DNA of 64,000 nt from Megasphaera stantonii (GTDB lineage: Bacteria; Bacillota; Negativicutes; Veillonellales; Megasphaeraceae), in contig NZ_CP029462.1 of assembly GCF_003367905.1 (NCBI RefSeq), forward strand, positions 1,612,001 to 1,676,000, read 5' to 3'. The notes under the pieces were generated by a model. The model made no database searches. It saw only the letters and a program-made list of their open reading frames with translations, and was not told where the DNA came from. Positions 47,845-56,968 of this stretch are shown here, in pieces; within the stretch, counting starts at the first letter, position 1, and each line of letters starts with the position of its first letter. Both the position numbers and the translations under genes were made by a program.

Positions 47845-48693
47845 ATGAAAAAAGAGATTCGCCGCTATGCATGGAAGGATGGAAAAACGCTGACGATAGG
47901 GGAAAAGACGCTGATTATGGGCATACTGAACTATACGCCCGACTCGTTTTCCGACGGCGGCAAATGGAATCGCATAGACGATGCCCTGCGTCATATGGAG
48001 GAGATGGTCGCCGACGGGGCGGACATCATTGATATCGGCGCAGAATCTACACGCCCGGGCCATCAGGCGATTACGGCGGAGGAGGAAATCGAGCGGCTTC
48101 GCGGCATCTTGCCGAAGCTGGCCGCCGCTTGCCCCGTGCCTATTTCCGTCGATACGTACAAAGCGGAAACGGCGGCCTATGCCGTGGACATGGGCGCCCA
48201 TATCATCAACGATATCTGGGGGCTCCAGTATGAGGCAGAGCCGGGACAGATGGCAGCCGTCGCTGCGGCAAAGGACGTGCCGGTCGTGGCGATGCACAAT
48301 CAAAACGGCACGGAGTATACAGATATAATCGGCGATATGAAGGCCTTTTTTGCCTGTACGGCCGAGCTGGCCGCCGAAGCGGGACTTGCGCAGAGCAAGC
48401 TCATCTTCGACCCGGGCATCGGCTTTGGCAAGACCTTTGCCCAAAACATATACGTCATGAAGCATTTGCGCGAACTGACGGCCCTGCCGTATCCGATGCT
48501 CCTCGGCACCAGCCGCAAGCGGTTCATCGGCGAAGTCCTCGACTTGCCGGCAGAAGAGCGGATGGAAGGGACGGGCGCGGCCTGCGTCGTCGGCGTGTTG
48601 GCGGGCTGCGCGATCATGCGGGTCCACGACGTCAAGCCGATTGCCCGCATGTGCCGCATGGCCGACGCGCTGTGCGAAGATGACTCGAGGTAA
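47845..48693 (+). CDS. folP: Dihydropteroate synthase
   Basis: A 282-residue folate enzyme that joins p-aminobenzoate to the pterin pyrophosphate and is the target of sulfonamides. MGILNYTPDSFSDGG (about 26-40), DIIDIGAESTRPG (about 60-72), INDIWGLQ, DPGIGFGKT and LLGTSRKRFIG are all standard motifs. Other folate genes are not next to it; hexokinase follows after about 127 bases with its own promoter. GGGAGGGAGAT precedes the start. Confidence 0.96.
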   Translation: MKKEIRRYAWKDGKTLTIGEKTLIMGILNYTPDSFSDGGKWNRIDDALRHMEEMVADGADIIDIGAESTRPGHQAITAEEEIERLRGILPKLAAACPVPISVDTYKAETAAYAVDMGAHIINDIWGLQYEAEPGQMAAVAAAKDVPVVAMHNQNGTEYTDIIGDMKAFFACTAELAAEAGLAQSKLIFDPGIGFGKTFAQNIYVMKHLRELTALPYPMLLGTSRKRFIGEVLDLPAEERMEGTGAACVVGVLAGCAIMRVHDVKPIARMCRMADALCEDDSR

Positions 48694-48820
48694 TCTGACC
48701 GCAGGGTATAGGTATGCGGAAATTTTTCTGAATTCATGCAAAATACGGGGCTGGTTATGGATATATATGGTACAATAAGAGTGTACAACGCGGATTTGCA
48801 TGAACGAGGAGGAATACCGT

Positions 48821-50092
48821 ATGAGTCGTGAAGTGACCGATTGGATGAATATAGCCCAGTGCTTTTATTGGAGCAACGAGCGGCTGCTGCAGTTTTCCCA
48901 GCAGTTTTCCGCTGAAATAGAGCGCGTCCTGGCTGGACAGCCTTCATCGCTTCAAGCTGTTAAGTCGTATTTGGCCCTGCCGACGGGCAGGGAGCAGGGG
49001 ACCTACCTGGCCCTCGACTTCGGCGGCACAAATGTGCGCGTTTCTCGGATTCGCCTGCTGGGGCACCATTGCTTTATCGTGGAGAAAAAGGTTTCCCGCC
49101 CGCTGAAAAAGGACGGCGAATACAACTATATGACGGCTCAGACGACAGCGGACGAATTGTTCGATTTCATTGCCGATCTTGTCGGCGAAGCAGCCGGCGG
49201 CAATAAGCCCTTCTATTTAGGTCATACCTTTTCCTTCGGCGTGGCGCAGCACGACGTCGGCGACGCCCGGTTTTTGCAGTGGTCGAAGGAAATTACCGTC
49301 GCCGGAGCCGAAGGCCGCATGGTCAACGACATGCTTCGCCAGGCCTTGGTGCGAAAGGGCCTGGACGACATCATTCCCGTAGCGCTGCTCAACGATACGA
49401 CGGCCTTGCTGCTGGCGGCGGGATATCAGCACGGCCAGTCCCAGGTCGGCATCATCTGCGGGACGGGGTTTAATATGTGCTATTACGAGCCGCGCTGGGA
49501 TATGATCGTGAGCCTGGAAGCCGGCGGATACGACGGCATGGCCCGGACGAACTGGGATATTGCCGTAGACGAAGCGTCGCAGCAGCCGGGATACCATCAG
49601 CTGGAAAAGATGGTCAGCGGCGCCTATCTGAGCGAAATATACCGCCGCGTCGCCATGGAGTATTTGGAGGCCGAATCCATGCCGCCCTTTACGACGGAGG
49701 CGATGAATCATATCGTGGCGAACGACAGCCTGGCCGAAGGGCGGCTGCTCATGGGGCGCGTGTGGAAGCGGATCGTCGCCCTGCAGGACGTCAAGCCCCT
49801 GCGCAGCATCGGTGCGGCGGTCTTCGTGCGTTCGGCCCAGCTGACAGGGGCGTCCTGCTTCGGCGTGCTCCGCCATTTGTATCCCGACGGCGCGATTCCC
49901 GCCCAGACCATCGCCGTAGAAGGCAGCGTCCTAGAGCATGTGCGGGGCAGCTTATTCATGCTGGAAGACGCCCTGCACATCTGCCAGGCCGGCTTTGCCC
50001 GAGGGAAAAAGATCGAGGCGTCGCCCGTTTTGGTTAAGGACGGTCCTTCTGTCGGTGCGGCCATCGCCGCGGCTATGGCTGCCCATCATTAG
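48821..50092 (+). CDS. Eukaryote-type hexokinase
   Basis: A 423-residue hexokinase of the PF00349/PF03727 type normally found in eukaryotes and a few anaerobic bacteria. The first phosphate loop is YLALDFGGTNVRVSRIRL (about 64-81), the substrate strand SFGVAQHDVGDARFLQWSKE, the catalytic Asp lies in ALLNDTTALLLAAG, and the second phosphate loop is GIICGTGFNMCYYEP. It phosphorylates glucose or a related hexose with ATP. I chose the ATG at 48821 behind GAGGAGG. Its last 20 bases overlap the convergent bioB gene. Confidence 0.88.
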   Translation: MSREVTDWMNIAQCFYWSNERLLQFSQQFSAEIERVLAGQPSSLQAVKSYLALPTGREQGTYLALDFGGTNVRVSRIRLLGHHCFIVEKKVSRPLKKDGEYNYMTAQTTADELFDFIADLVGEAAGGNKPFYLGHTFSFGVAQHDVGDARFLQWSKEITVAGAEGRMVNDMLRQALVRKGLDDIIPVALLNDTTALLLAAGYQHGQSQVGIICGTGFNMCYYEPRWDMIVSLEAGGYDGMARTNWDIAVDEASQQPGYHQLEKMVSGAYLSEIYRRVAMEYLEAESMPPFTTEAMNHIVANDSLAEGRLLMGRVWKRIVALQDVKPLRSIGAAVFVRSAQLTGASCFGVLRHLYPDGAIPAQTIAVEGSVLEHVRGSLFMLEDALHICQAGFARGKKIEASPVLVKDGPSVGAAIAAAMAAHH

Positions 50093-51074
50093 CCGGGCAG
50101 GCCGGCTTCCGGCCTAAATCGCGGAGCATTTCCATATCGGCAGACTGGTCGTTTCCCTTCGTCGTCAAGTAGCCGCCGATCATGAGGCCGTTGAGTCCCC
50201 CTGTCAGGGCGAAGGGCTGGAGGGAGCGCAGGTTTACTTCCCTGCCGCCGGCAGTGCGGATCAGGGCCTGCGGCAGGATGAAGCGGAATACGGCGAAGGC
50301 CCGCAGTATTTCAAGGGGCGGAAGCTGCGGCGCATGGGCCAGCGGCGTTCCCTGAATGGGCGTGAGGATGTTCAGGGGAATGGAGCGGATGCCGAGCCGT
50401 TTCAGCGTAAAGGCCACTTCTACGCGCTGCCGCGGCGATTCGCCCAATCCCAATATGCCGCCGGAGCAGACGGAGACCCCTGCGTCCTGGACGGCGCGGA
50501 TCAGGCGGATTTTGTCGTCTATCCCATGGGTCGAACAAATATGAGAAAAATATGACGGAGCCGTTTCGATATTGGCGTGGTAATGAGATACGCCGGCGCG
50601 TTTGAGCTCTCTGGCCTGGGAGGCCGTAATCAGGCCGAGGGAACAGCAGGCCTGCAGCCCTGCGTCCCGGATAGAGGAAATCGCGCGCAGGATTTCGGCG
50701 AATTCGGCTCCTTCCCGGACGGAGCGCCCGCTGGTCACGATGGAAAAGCGGGACGCTCCCTTTTCTTTGGCCTTTTTGGCGGCGTCCAGTATCGCGGCCT
50801 TGTCCAGCAGCGGATAGGACTGGATATTCGTTTGGTAATGAGACGATTGGGCGCAAAACCGGCAGTCTTCGGGACAGCTGCCGGAACGGCTGTTAAGGAT
50901 GGCGCAGCAGCTTACGGCGTCGCCGCAGAAATGCTGGCGGATCTTGTCGGCCAGGGCCAGCAGCAGGGGCGTGTCGGTGTCGGGCAAGGTGATGAGCCGT
51001 TCTCCTTCTTCCGGCGTAATTTCCCCTCCGGACAATACCTTTTCAGCGTATGAGCAAAGCTCGGCAATTTTCAT
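50073..51074 (-). CDS. bioB: Biotin synthase (radical SAM)
   Basis: A 333-residue radical SAM enzyme that inserts sulfur into dethiobiotin. The SAM cluster motif CxxxCxxC is SCPEDCRFCAQSSHY at about residues 66-80. The second-cluster residues lie in CCSLG, and NILTPIQGTPL, RTAGGREVNL and GLNGLMIGGYLTT are family marks. GGAGG precedes the ATG. A BirA-like operator overlaps its -35. It overlaps the hexokinase end by 20 bases (tail to tail). No other bio genes are in the window. Confidence 0.96.
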   Translation of the reverse strand: MKIAELCSYAEKVLSGGEITPEEGERLITLPDTDTPLLLALADKIRQHFCGDAVSCCAILNSRSGSCPEDCRFCAQSSHYQTNIQSYPLLDKAAILDAAKKAKEKGASRFSIVTSGRSVREGAEFAEILRAISSIRDAGLQACCSLGLITASQARELKRAGVSHYHANIETAPSYFSHICSTHGIDDKIRLIRAVQDAGVSVCSGGILGLGESPRQRVEVAFTLKRLGIRSIPLNILTPIQGTPLAHAPQLPPLEILRAFAVFRFILPQALIRTAGGREVNLRSLQPFALTGGLNGLMIGGYLTTKGNDQSADMEMLRDLGRKPACPANDGQP

Positions 51075-51101
51075 GATGAACCTCCTTGAACGTTTTTTGT
51101 A

Positions 51102-51157
51102 AGTATACTAAACTGCCGGCAATAAATCAACCGTTATGGATAATTCAAAGGTTAACA
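51102..51157 (-). promoter_or_regulatory. bioB promoter with BirA-like biotin operator
   Basis: Read leftward, the -35 TTGATT (51130-51125) and -10 TATACT (51107-51102) are 17 apart. Upstream and overlapping lies TTGTTAACC, 17 bases, GGTTGATTT: a good left half and a partial right half (GGTT) of the Gram-positive BirA operator TTGTTAACC…GGTTAACAA. BirA would repress bioB when biotin is plentiful. Confidence 0.65.
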
Positions 51158-51284
51158 ATAAGAGGGATACATACTTTTTGTCGCTGTAAACTTGTACAGA
51201 TATTTTGTTTGTCAGCTCTTTTCACTAGGCCAGTTTTTCGCTACAATATAACTAATCATGACAAATCATAGTTAGGTGCATCGT

Positions 51285-52679
51285 ATGCTGCAAATCGACA
51301 GAACTCTTAAAATACCATATTATGTACAAATCTATAGATATTACCGCCGCGAGGTGGAAGCACAGCGCATGATTGCCGGCATGAAGCTGCCCTCTGTCCG
51401 CGAGCTGGCCCAGACGGTGAACGTCAGCAAGATGACCGTGGAAAAGGCCTATTATCAGCTGGCGAGCGAAGGATATATTTTGCGCAGGAATAAGGCGCGG
51501 TATGAAGTGGCCTTCGTCGGCCAATGCCGGGAAGCCGCCGGAGGGCCGGGCGATGAAGCGGCGCCGGCCGCGTCGCGCCGTTCCTACTTATATGACTTCG
51601 GAAGCGGCGACATGGATATGGAGCGCTTTCCCCTGGAAATTTGGCGAAAATATATGAATAAGGTACTGTCGGAGCCGGCATACCTGACGGCCTGCAATGA
51701 CGAGCAGGGAGTGCCGGATCTGCGGGATGCCCTGAGCCGCTACGTCTATGAGACGCGCGGCGTCTATGCGCCGCCGGAGCGCATTGTCGTAGGAGCTGGC
51801 ACGGCGGCCCTGCTGGGCGTGCTGACGTCGCTGCTGCGGGAGGCGCACTCCGATATTGCCGTAGAAAATCCCGGCTTCCGCCTGGGACGGGAGCTGTTCC
51901 GCAACATGGGATACGGTATTGTTCCCGTAGCGATACGGCAGGGGATTCTCGACATGGATGCCTTGGAACGCAGCGGGGCGTCGCTGGTGTACGTCAGCCC
52001 GTCGCACCAATTTCCTACGGGGACGGTCATGCCCATCGGCATGCGCCGGCAGCTGCTCCGCTGGGCCGAGGAGCGCGAAGGCGTCATCATTGAGGACGAC
52101 TATGACAGCGAGCTCCGCTATTACGGCCGCCCCATTCCGGCCTTGCAGGGGCTGGATACGTCGGGCCGGGTCATTTACATGGGAGCCTTATCCAAGGTGC
52201 TTCCTTTTTTTGTCCGCCTGAGTTATATGGTGCTGCCGCCGAAGCTGATGGAGCTGTACAATGAGAGGCGGAGTCTGTTCCGGCAGGGAGCCTCCGTACC
52301 GGAGCAGTGCGTGCTGGCCGCGTATATCCAAAGCGGCGAGCTGGCCCGGCAGGTGCGCCGCCTGCGCAAGGATTACCAGGAGAAAGGCGCGCTCATGGAG
52401 CGCCTATTGCTGGAGGCCTTCGGGAAGGATATTTCCGTGAGCCGCGTCGTGTCCGGCGTGTATTGCCACATCGCCCTGCAGAGCCCCTATGACGAAAGCG
52501 AGCTGCGCCGCCGGGCAGAAGAGCGGGGATGCCGCGTGCTGGCGATGCAGTCTTTTTACGAGCGGCCGGAGCAGGCGGACACGAAGGAATTTCTCTTGTC
52601 GTTTTCAAAGATACCCAGTCAGGACCTGAAACAGGCCGTTGCGGCCCTGCATCGGGCCTGGACGGAAAAGGAAGGATAG
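51285..52679 (+). CDS. MocR-type regulator (GntR helix-turn-helix fused to aminotransferase-like domain)
   Basis: A 464-residue protein. Residues 10-75 are a GntR-type winged helix (LPSVRELAQTVNVSKMTVEKAYYQLASEGYI). Residues 110-464 are a class I aminotransferase-like domain with VVGAGTAALLGVLTSLL, NPGFRLGRELF, EDDYDSELRYYG and the PLP lysine in YMGALSKVLPFFVRLSY. MocR regulators bind PLP and control genes of PLP, GABA or amino-acid metabolism. Start at 51285 with a weak AGGTG; GTG at 51276 is possible. It is divergent from bioB and precedes the YhaO-like gene by 4 bases; the target is unknown. Confidence 0.88.
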   Translation: MLQIDRTLKIPYYVQIYRYYRREVEAQRMIAGMKLPSVRELAQTVNVSKMTVEKAYYQLASEGYILRRNKARYEVAFVGQCREAAGGPGDEAAPAASRRSYLYDFGSGDMDMERFPLEIWRKYMNKVLSEPAYLTACNDEQGVPDLRDALSRYVYETRGVYAPPERIVVGAGTAALLGVLTSLLREAHSDIAVENPGFRLGRELFRNMGYGIVPVAIRQGILDMDALERSGASLVYVSPSHQFPTGTVMPIGMRRQLLRWAEEREGVIIEDDYDSELRYYGRPIPALQGLDTSGRVIYMGALSKVLPFFVRLSYMVLPPKLMELYNERRSLFRQGASVPEQCVLAAYIQSGELARQVRRLRKDYQEKGALMERLLLEAFGKDISVSRVVSGVYCHIALQSPYDESELRRRAEERGCRVLAMQSFYERPEQADTKEFLLSFSKIPSQDLKQAVAALHRAWTEKEG

Positions 52680-52683
52680 CGTC

Positions 52684-53946
52684 ATGGCAAAAAGTTTACG
52701 ATTTATTCATTGCGGCGATTTACATTTGGGCAGTCCCTTTCACGACGTCGCCGCTGTCGGCAGCCGGTGGGAGCGCATCGTAGGCAAAGCGCCGATGCGG
52801 GCGTTTCAGAAAATCGTGCAGCTGGCCATTGATAAAAAAGCGCACGCCGTGCTGATCAGCGGCGACGTATATACGAGCGCGACGCACAATTTGACGGCCC
52901 AGCTGGACTACGTGCGGCTGCTGCACAAGCTGGCGCAGAACAATATACAGGTCTTCGCCGTCTTGGGCAATCACGATCCCCTGGAGGCCTGGAAGGCCCG
53001 GATTCCCTTTCCGCCGAACGTGCACATTTTCAGCGCCGAGAAAATAGAGCGCATGCCCTTGGTCGTCGACGGCGAGGAAGTGGCGGCCGTGTACGGCCAG
53101 AGCTACGCCAAGGCGGAACAGCGGGACAATCTGGCCTGGAACTTTGCCCGTGAATCTGGGGACCGCTACGCCATCGGCCTGCTCCATACGCAGATCGGCG
53201 GGCCGTCTCCCTATGCGCCGTGCTCTTTGACGGATTTGAAAGAGAGCGGCATGGACTATTGGGCCTTGGGCCATGTCCACGCCCATCAGATATTGAGCGA
53301 AAAGCCCTATATCGTGTACGCTGGAAGCCCGCAGGGCTTAGACTGCACGGAGACCGGCGCCCACGGCTGTTATTACGTAGAGGTCGGCCCCTACGGGACG
53401 ACGAAGGTCGAGTTTTTAGATACGAGCATCGTCCGCTGGGAAAGCACGGACATCAGCATCGAGTCGATTGAGTCGGTATCGGGCCTGCGCGAGGCCGTGC
53501 GGTTCGCCAAGGAAAAAATCCGCCGCGACATCGGCAAGCCGACGTTCCTGACAGTCAACTTCACTGGCGCCGGCAGCATGTACCAGGTCATCAACAATCC
53601 CGAAGCGACGCAGTACTGGATCGACAGCTGGCGCGAAGAGGAGCAGGGGAAATACGCCTTCGTCATGGTGGAACGGCTGCGCAATATGGCCCGGCCGAAG
53701 ATCAACCTGACAGAACGGAGCAAGCTGCCCGATACGGTAGGCGATTATTTGAATGTTGCCGACAAGCTGGCCGCCCTGCCGCCGGAAGAGATGGTCCAGG
53801 CCCTGCGGGAGATCCTGCGGGAACGGCCCGAATTCGACCGCCTCGGGGCGTACGGCAAGGCGATTTCTGACGACAGGCTGCTGGAAGCCTTTGAAAAAGC
53901 CAAATGGCTGGGAATGCAGAAATTGCTGGAAGATGGAAGAGGATAG
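52684..53946 (+). CDS. YhaO/SbcD-like metallophosphoesterase nuclease subunit
   Basis: A 420-residue Mre11/SbcD-type phosphoesterase. Motifs are FIHCGDLHLGSPF (about 7-19), LISGDVYTS, VLGNHDPLEAW, LHTQIGG and ALGHVHAHQIL, a complete two-metal site. The C-terminal 150 residues match the YhaO-type capping domain. It works with the ATPase encoded 5 bases downstream, by analogy with SbcC-SbcD, in DNA end processing. Start at 52684, 4 bases after the MocR-type gene; the AAGGA ribosome site is in that gene. Confidence 0.9.
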   Translation: MAKSLRFIHCGDLHLGSPFHDVAAVGSRWERIVGKAPMRAFQKIVQLAIDKKAHAVLISGDVYTSATHNLTAQLDYVRLLHKLAQNNIQVFAVLGNHDPLEAWKARIPFPPNVHIFSAEKIERMPLVVDGEEVAAVYGQSYAKAEQRDNLAWNFARESGDRYAIGLLHTQIGGPSPYAPCSLTDLKESGMDYWALGHVHAHQILSEKPYIVYAGSPQGLDCTETGAHGCYYVEVGPYGTTKVEFLDTSIVRWESTDISIESIESVSGLREAVRFAKEKIRRDIGKPTFLTVNFTGAGSMYQVINNPEATQYWIDSWREEEQGKYAFVMVERLRNMARPKINLTERSKLPDTVGDYLNVADKLAALPPEEMVQALREILRERPEFDRLGAYGKAISDDRLLEAFEKAKWLGMQKLLEDGRG

Positions 53947-53951
53947 GACTT

Positions 53952-56936
53952 ATGAAGATTATACAGATGAATTTAGACGATTTCGGCATTTACCATAATG
54001 TCGAATGGAACCCACCGGAAACGGGGCTCATCGTCATGCACGGCCATAACGAAAGCGGCAAGACGACGCTGATGAAATACGTGCGCTCCATGTTTTTCGG
54101 CTACCTGCGCGGCGATTGGAAGGGCTTTTTCGGCCATATGGATATTCGCCGCGACGACGGGCGCGAATACCGCATCTATCGGAAGGAAAAAGAATCGTAT
54201 ATGACGGACGGCCAGCTGACGCTACACGACGAGCCGGCCGACTTGTGGTGGCACGGCCTGGACCGGCAGACCTACGATAAAATTTTCGCCATGGGCCTGG
54301 AAGATTTGCAGGGCTTTAAGATCTTGTCCAACGAAACGGTGCGCAGCCAGTTTTTCAGCGTCGAAGGCGGCGTGCGCATGGGCGCGACGCGGCGGGACAT
54401 CATCCGCCAGATGGGCGATCTCCTCGTCGCTTCGCCTCAGGGGAAGAAGCCGATCAATGTCCTGCTGGCGGAGCAGCGCGAATTTGACAACCGCATCCGG
54501 GCTCTGTCCTACGACGAAGACGAGTTCGCCCAGCTTCAGGGAAAGGAGCAGGCGACCCACGAGACGGAAAACCGCATACGGCTGAGCATCGAAGAAACGA
54601 AGCAGCAAATCGAGCGCATCTCCATGCCTATCGCTGCCTGGGACGTATACAAGCGGGGACAGGACGCGCTCAAGCGCATGCAGGATCTGGCCGACGTCTC
54701 CCAGTTTCCGGCCGACGGCGCGCAGAAATGGACGGAGCTGGAAACGAAGATTGGGGAAATCGACGAGCAGATTCGCAAGCTGGAAGCCCTGTCGGCTAAA
54801 GGGCCGGCCTTCCGCGAGGAATGGAACATCTGGCTGCTGTGCGGCCCTCACCTCGACGACCTGTATCTGCACGTCGGCGAGTGGAAGCAGGGACTGGAAG
54901 AAGTCGCCGCCCATGCCGATATGGAAATAGACTGGCAGTTTGAGCAAAATCAGTGCGCAGAATCGCTGAAGCAATGGACTGGCGATACGATTCCCTCTTC
55001 CGTCGATTGGACCGGCGGACAGGCTGCGGCGGCCGGACTGGCCCGCTGCGAGCAGGAGCTGGAAAAATGGCAGGCCGCCAAGCCGAAGAACGTCGCCGCA
55101 GACAAGCCGGAGGAACCTGCCGAAGGGGAGCCGTCCAAGGAGGAATGGCAGGCTGTAGGCAAGGCCGTTTCTTCCATTCAGGAATGCCTGATGGAGCGGA
55201 AGAAGCTGCGCGAACAGCTGCAGTGGCTGAAATCGGACGGAAGCGGCGTATCTCACGGGCCGGCCGTACTGGCGGCCCTGTGCTTGGCTGCTGCGGCCGG
55301 CCTGGCGGTGATGGTCTTCGTATACGGCATGGACCAGTTGTTCGGCTACGGCGCCGGCCTTTTCCTGGCCCTGGCCGTCGCGGCCTTTGCCAAGCAAAAA
55401 TCGCTGGCCGGCAGGGGCCCCCGGCGGATCGAGGAATTGGAAAAGAGCCTGGCCGCCGTGCAGGAGCGGATGGAAGCCCTGGCGGCGGAGGCCAACGCGG
55501 GCCTGGCGGCGAGCGACGACGACGATGTCTGGTCGCGTAAGCTCGATGAAATCAGGATGCAGTACATGGACTGGAAGACCCAGGAGTCGAAGACAGTTTG
55601 GGAAAAAGAACAGAAGGTCATGTACGACGCTATTTATGACGAGTGGAATAAAAAGGGCGCTGCCTGGCAGGGCAAGCTCGAAGCCAGCCGGAAGGCCTGG
55701 GAATCGTGGCGCAGCGGCAGCGGATTTGCTTCTCTGGAAGTCGGCCAGCTGGCCCAGGCTAAGGAAGTCTGGGACAAGTGGCACGCCGCCGTGTCGGCCT
55801 CCGAAAGCTGGCGTGTCCGCAAGGAAGACCTCTTGCGGCGCATGGGCCAGTGGCGCGACAGCGCAGAACAGCTGTTTCGGGAATTAGGCGTCGCCGGCGA
55901 AGGCACGCCGGAACAGACTGAGGCCGTATATAAGCAGTGGCAGACGATCCGCGTGCAGGCCGAAGTCGCCCGCGAACAGGACAAGCAGCAGCAGGAGCGG
56001 CAGGCCCAAATCGTCCAGCTGCAGAAGGACAAGGAAATCCGGCAAAACCAGCAGCAGGACTTATTGGCCCTGACCGGCGCCCAGACGACGGGGGAATTCC
56101 GCAGCAAGGTCCTGAAATTCCGCCAGTTCCAGCAGTATAAGGAAGTATACGAGCAGTCCGAAGCCCATATCCGGCTCATCGCCAAGACGCCGAAGCAGCT
56201 GGCAGAGCTGCGGCACGAGCTGAAAGTCCATACGCTGAAAAACTGGACGGACGAACGGGCATATTACGAAAAGAAAATCGCCGACGCGGAAAAGAAATTA
56301 GCCGAAGTCGCCGAAAAACGGGGCAGCATCATAGAACGGCTCAGCCAGATGGCCAGAAGCGACGCCTACGGCCAACTTCTGCAGGAAAAACAAAACCGCA
56401 AGGCCGAGCTGGACGGCAAGGTGAACGAGTGGCTGACTTATCTCTTCGCCCAGTATATGCTCGGCGAGGCCCAGTCGTATTACGAACGGGTGCGCCAACC
56501 CTTAGTTATCCGCCAGGCCGGAGATTACCTCCACCTCATGACCCAGGGCCGCTACACCCTCCAGGCCAGCTTTGACGGCCGCCAGCTCTACGCCGTCGAC
56601 GGCACGCAGCGGCGTATCCCGGAAAAGCAATGGAGCAGCGGCCTGGGCGACCAGATTTATCTGGCCATACGCATCAGCCTGGCCATGGCCTTTTCCAAGC
56701 AAATCGAGGCGATGCCTCTGATTTTGGACGACATCCTCGTCCGCTTCGACGAACAGCGGCAGAAGGAAGCCATTCACTTCCTGGCCGACTTAGGCAAGAA
56801 AGAACAGATTTTCTTATTTACCTGTTCCCAGACGACGAGAAATCTCGCCGGCGAGGTACAGAAGGAATTAGCCGGAGAAACCGATACGATTCATTTATTT
56901 GAAATCGAACAGGGAACGATTCGGCAAAGCGTATAA
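53952..56936 (+). CDS. YhaN/SbcC-like membrane-linked AAA ATPase
   Basis: A 994-residue SMC/Rad50-like ATPase. It has an N-terminal P-loop HGHNESGKTTLMK (about 27-39) and a C-terminal signature and Walker B (WSSGLGDQIYLAIRISLAMA, PLILDDILVRFD), with long coiled coils between. Two transmembrane helices interrupt the coils at about residues 436-480 (LAALCLAAAAGLAVMVFVYG and the following hydrophobic stretch), which is the YhaN layout and not SbcC. It should form a complex with the preceding nuclease at the membrane. The start overlaps nothing and follows GAGGATAGGACTT. Confidence 0.9.
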   Translation: MKIIQMNLDDFGIYHNVEWNPPETGLIVMHGHNESGKTTLMKYVRSMFFGYLRGDWKGFFGHMDIRRDDGREYRIYRKEKESYMTDGQLTLHDEPADLWWHGLDRQTYDKIFAMGLEDLQGFKILSNETVRSQFFSVEGGVRMGATRRDIIRQMGDLLVASPQGKKPINVLLAEQREFDNRIRALSYDEDEFAQLQGKEQATHETENRIRLSIEETKQQIERISMPIAAWDVYKRGQDALKRMQDLADVSQFPADGAQKWTELETKIGEIDEQIRKLEALSAKGPAFREEWNIWLLCGPHLDDLYLHVGEWKQGLEEVAAHADMEIDWQFEQNQCAESLKQWTGDTIPSSVDWTGGQAAAAGLARCEQELEKWQAAKPKNVAADKPEEPAEGEPSKEEWQAVGKAVSSIQECLMERKKLREQLQWLKSDGSGVSHGPAVLAALCLAAAAGLAVMVFVYGMDQLFGYGAGLFLALAVAAFAKQKSLAGRGPRRIEELEKSLAAVQERMEALAAEANAGLAASDDDDVWSRKLDEIRMQYMDWKTQESKTVWEKEQKVMYDAIYDEWNKKGAAWQGKLEASRKAWESWRSGSGFASLEVGQLAQAKEVWDKWHAAVSASESWRVRKEDLLRRMGQWRDSAEQLFRELGVAGEGTPEQTEAVYKQWQTIRVQAEVAREQDKQQQERQAQIVQLQKDKEIRQNQQQDLLALTGAQTTGEFRSKVLKFRQFQQYKEVYEQSEAHIRLIAKTPKQLAELRHELKVHTLKNWTDERAYYEKKIADAEKKLAEVAEKRGSIIERLSQMARSDAYGQLLQEKQNRKAELDGKVNEWLTYLFAQYMLGEAQSYYERVRQPLVIRQAGDYLHLMTQGRYTLQASFDGRQLYAVDGTQRRIPEKQWSSGLGDQIYLAIRISLAMAFSKQIEAMPLILDDILVRFDEQRQKEAIHFLADLGKKEQIFLFTCSQTTRNLAGEVQKELAGETDTIHLFEIEQGTIRQSV

Positions 56937-56968
56937 CCCGCGAGATTGGAAAGGCAGGTGCAGAAGCT

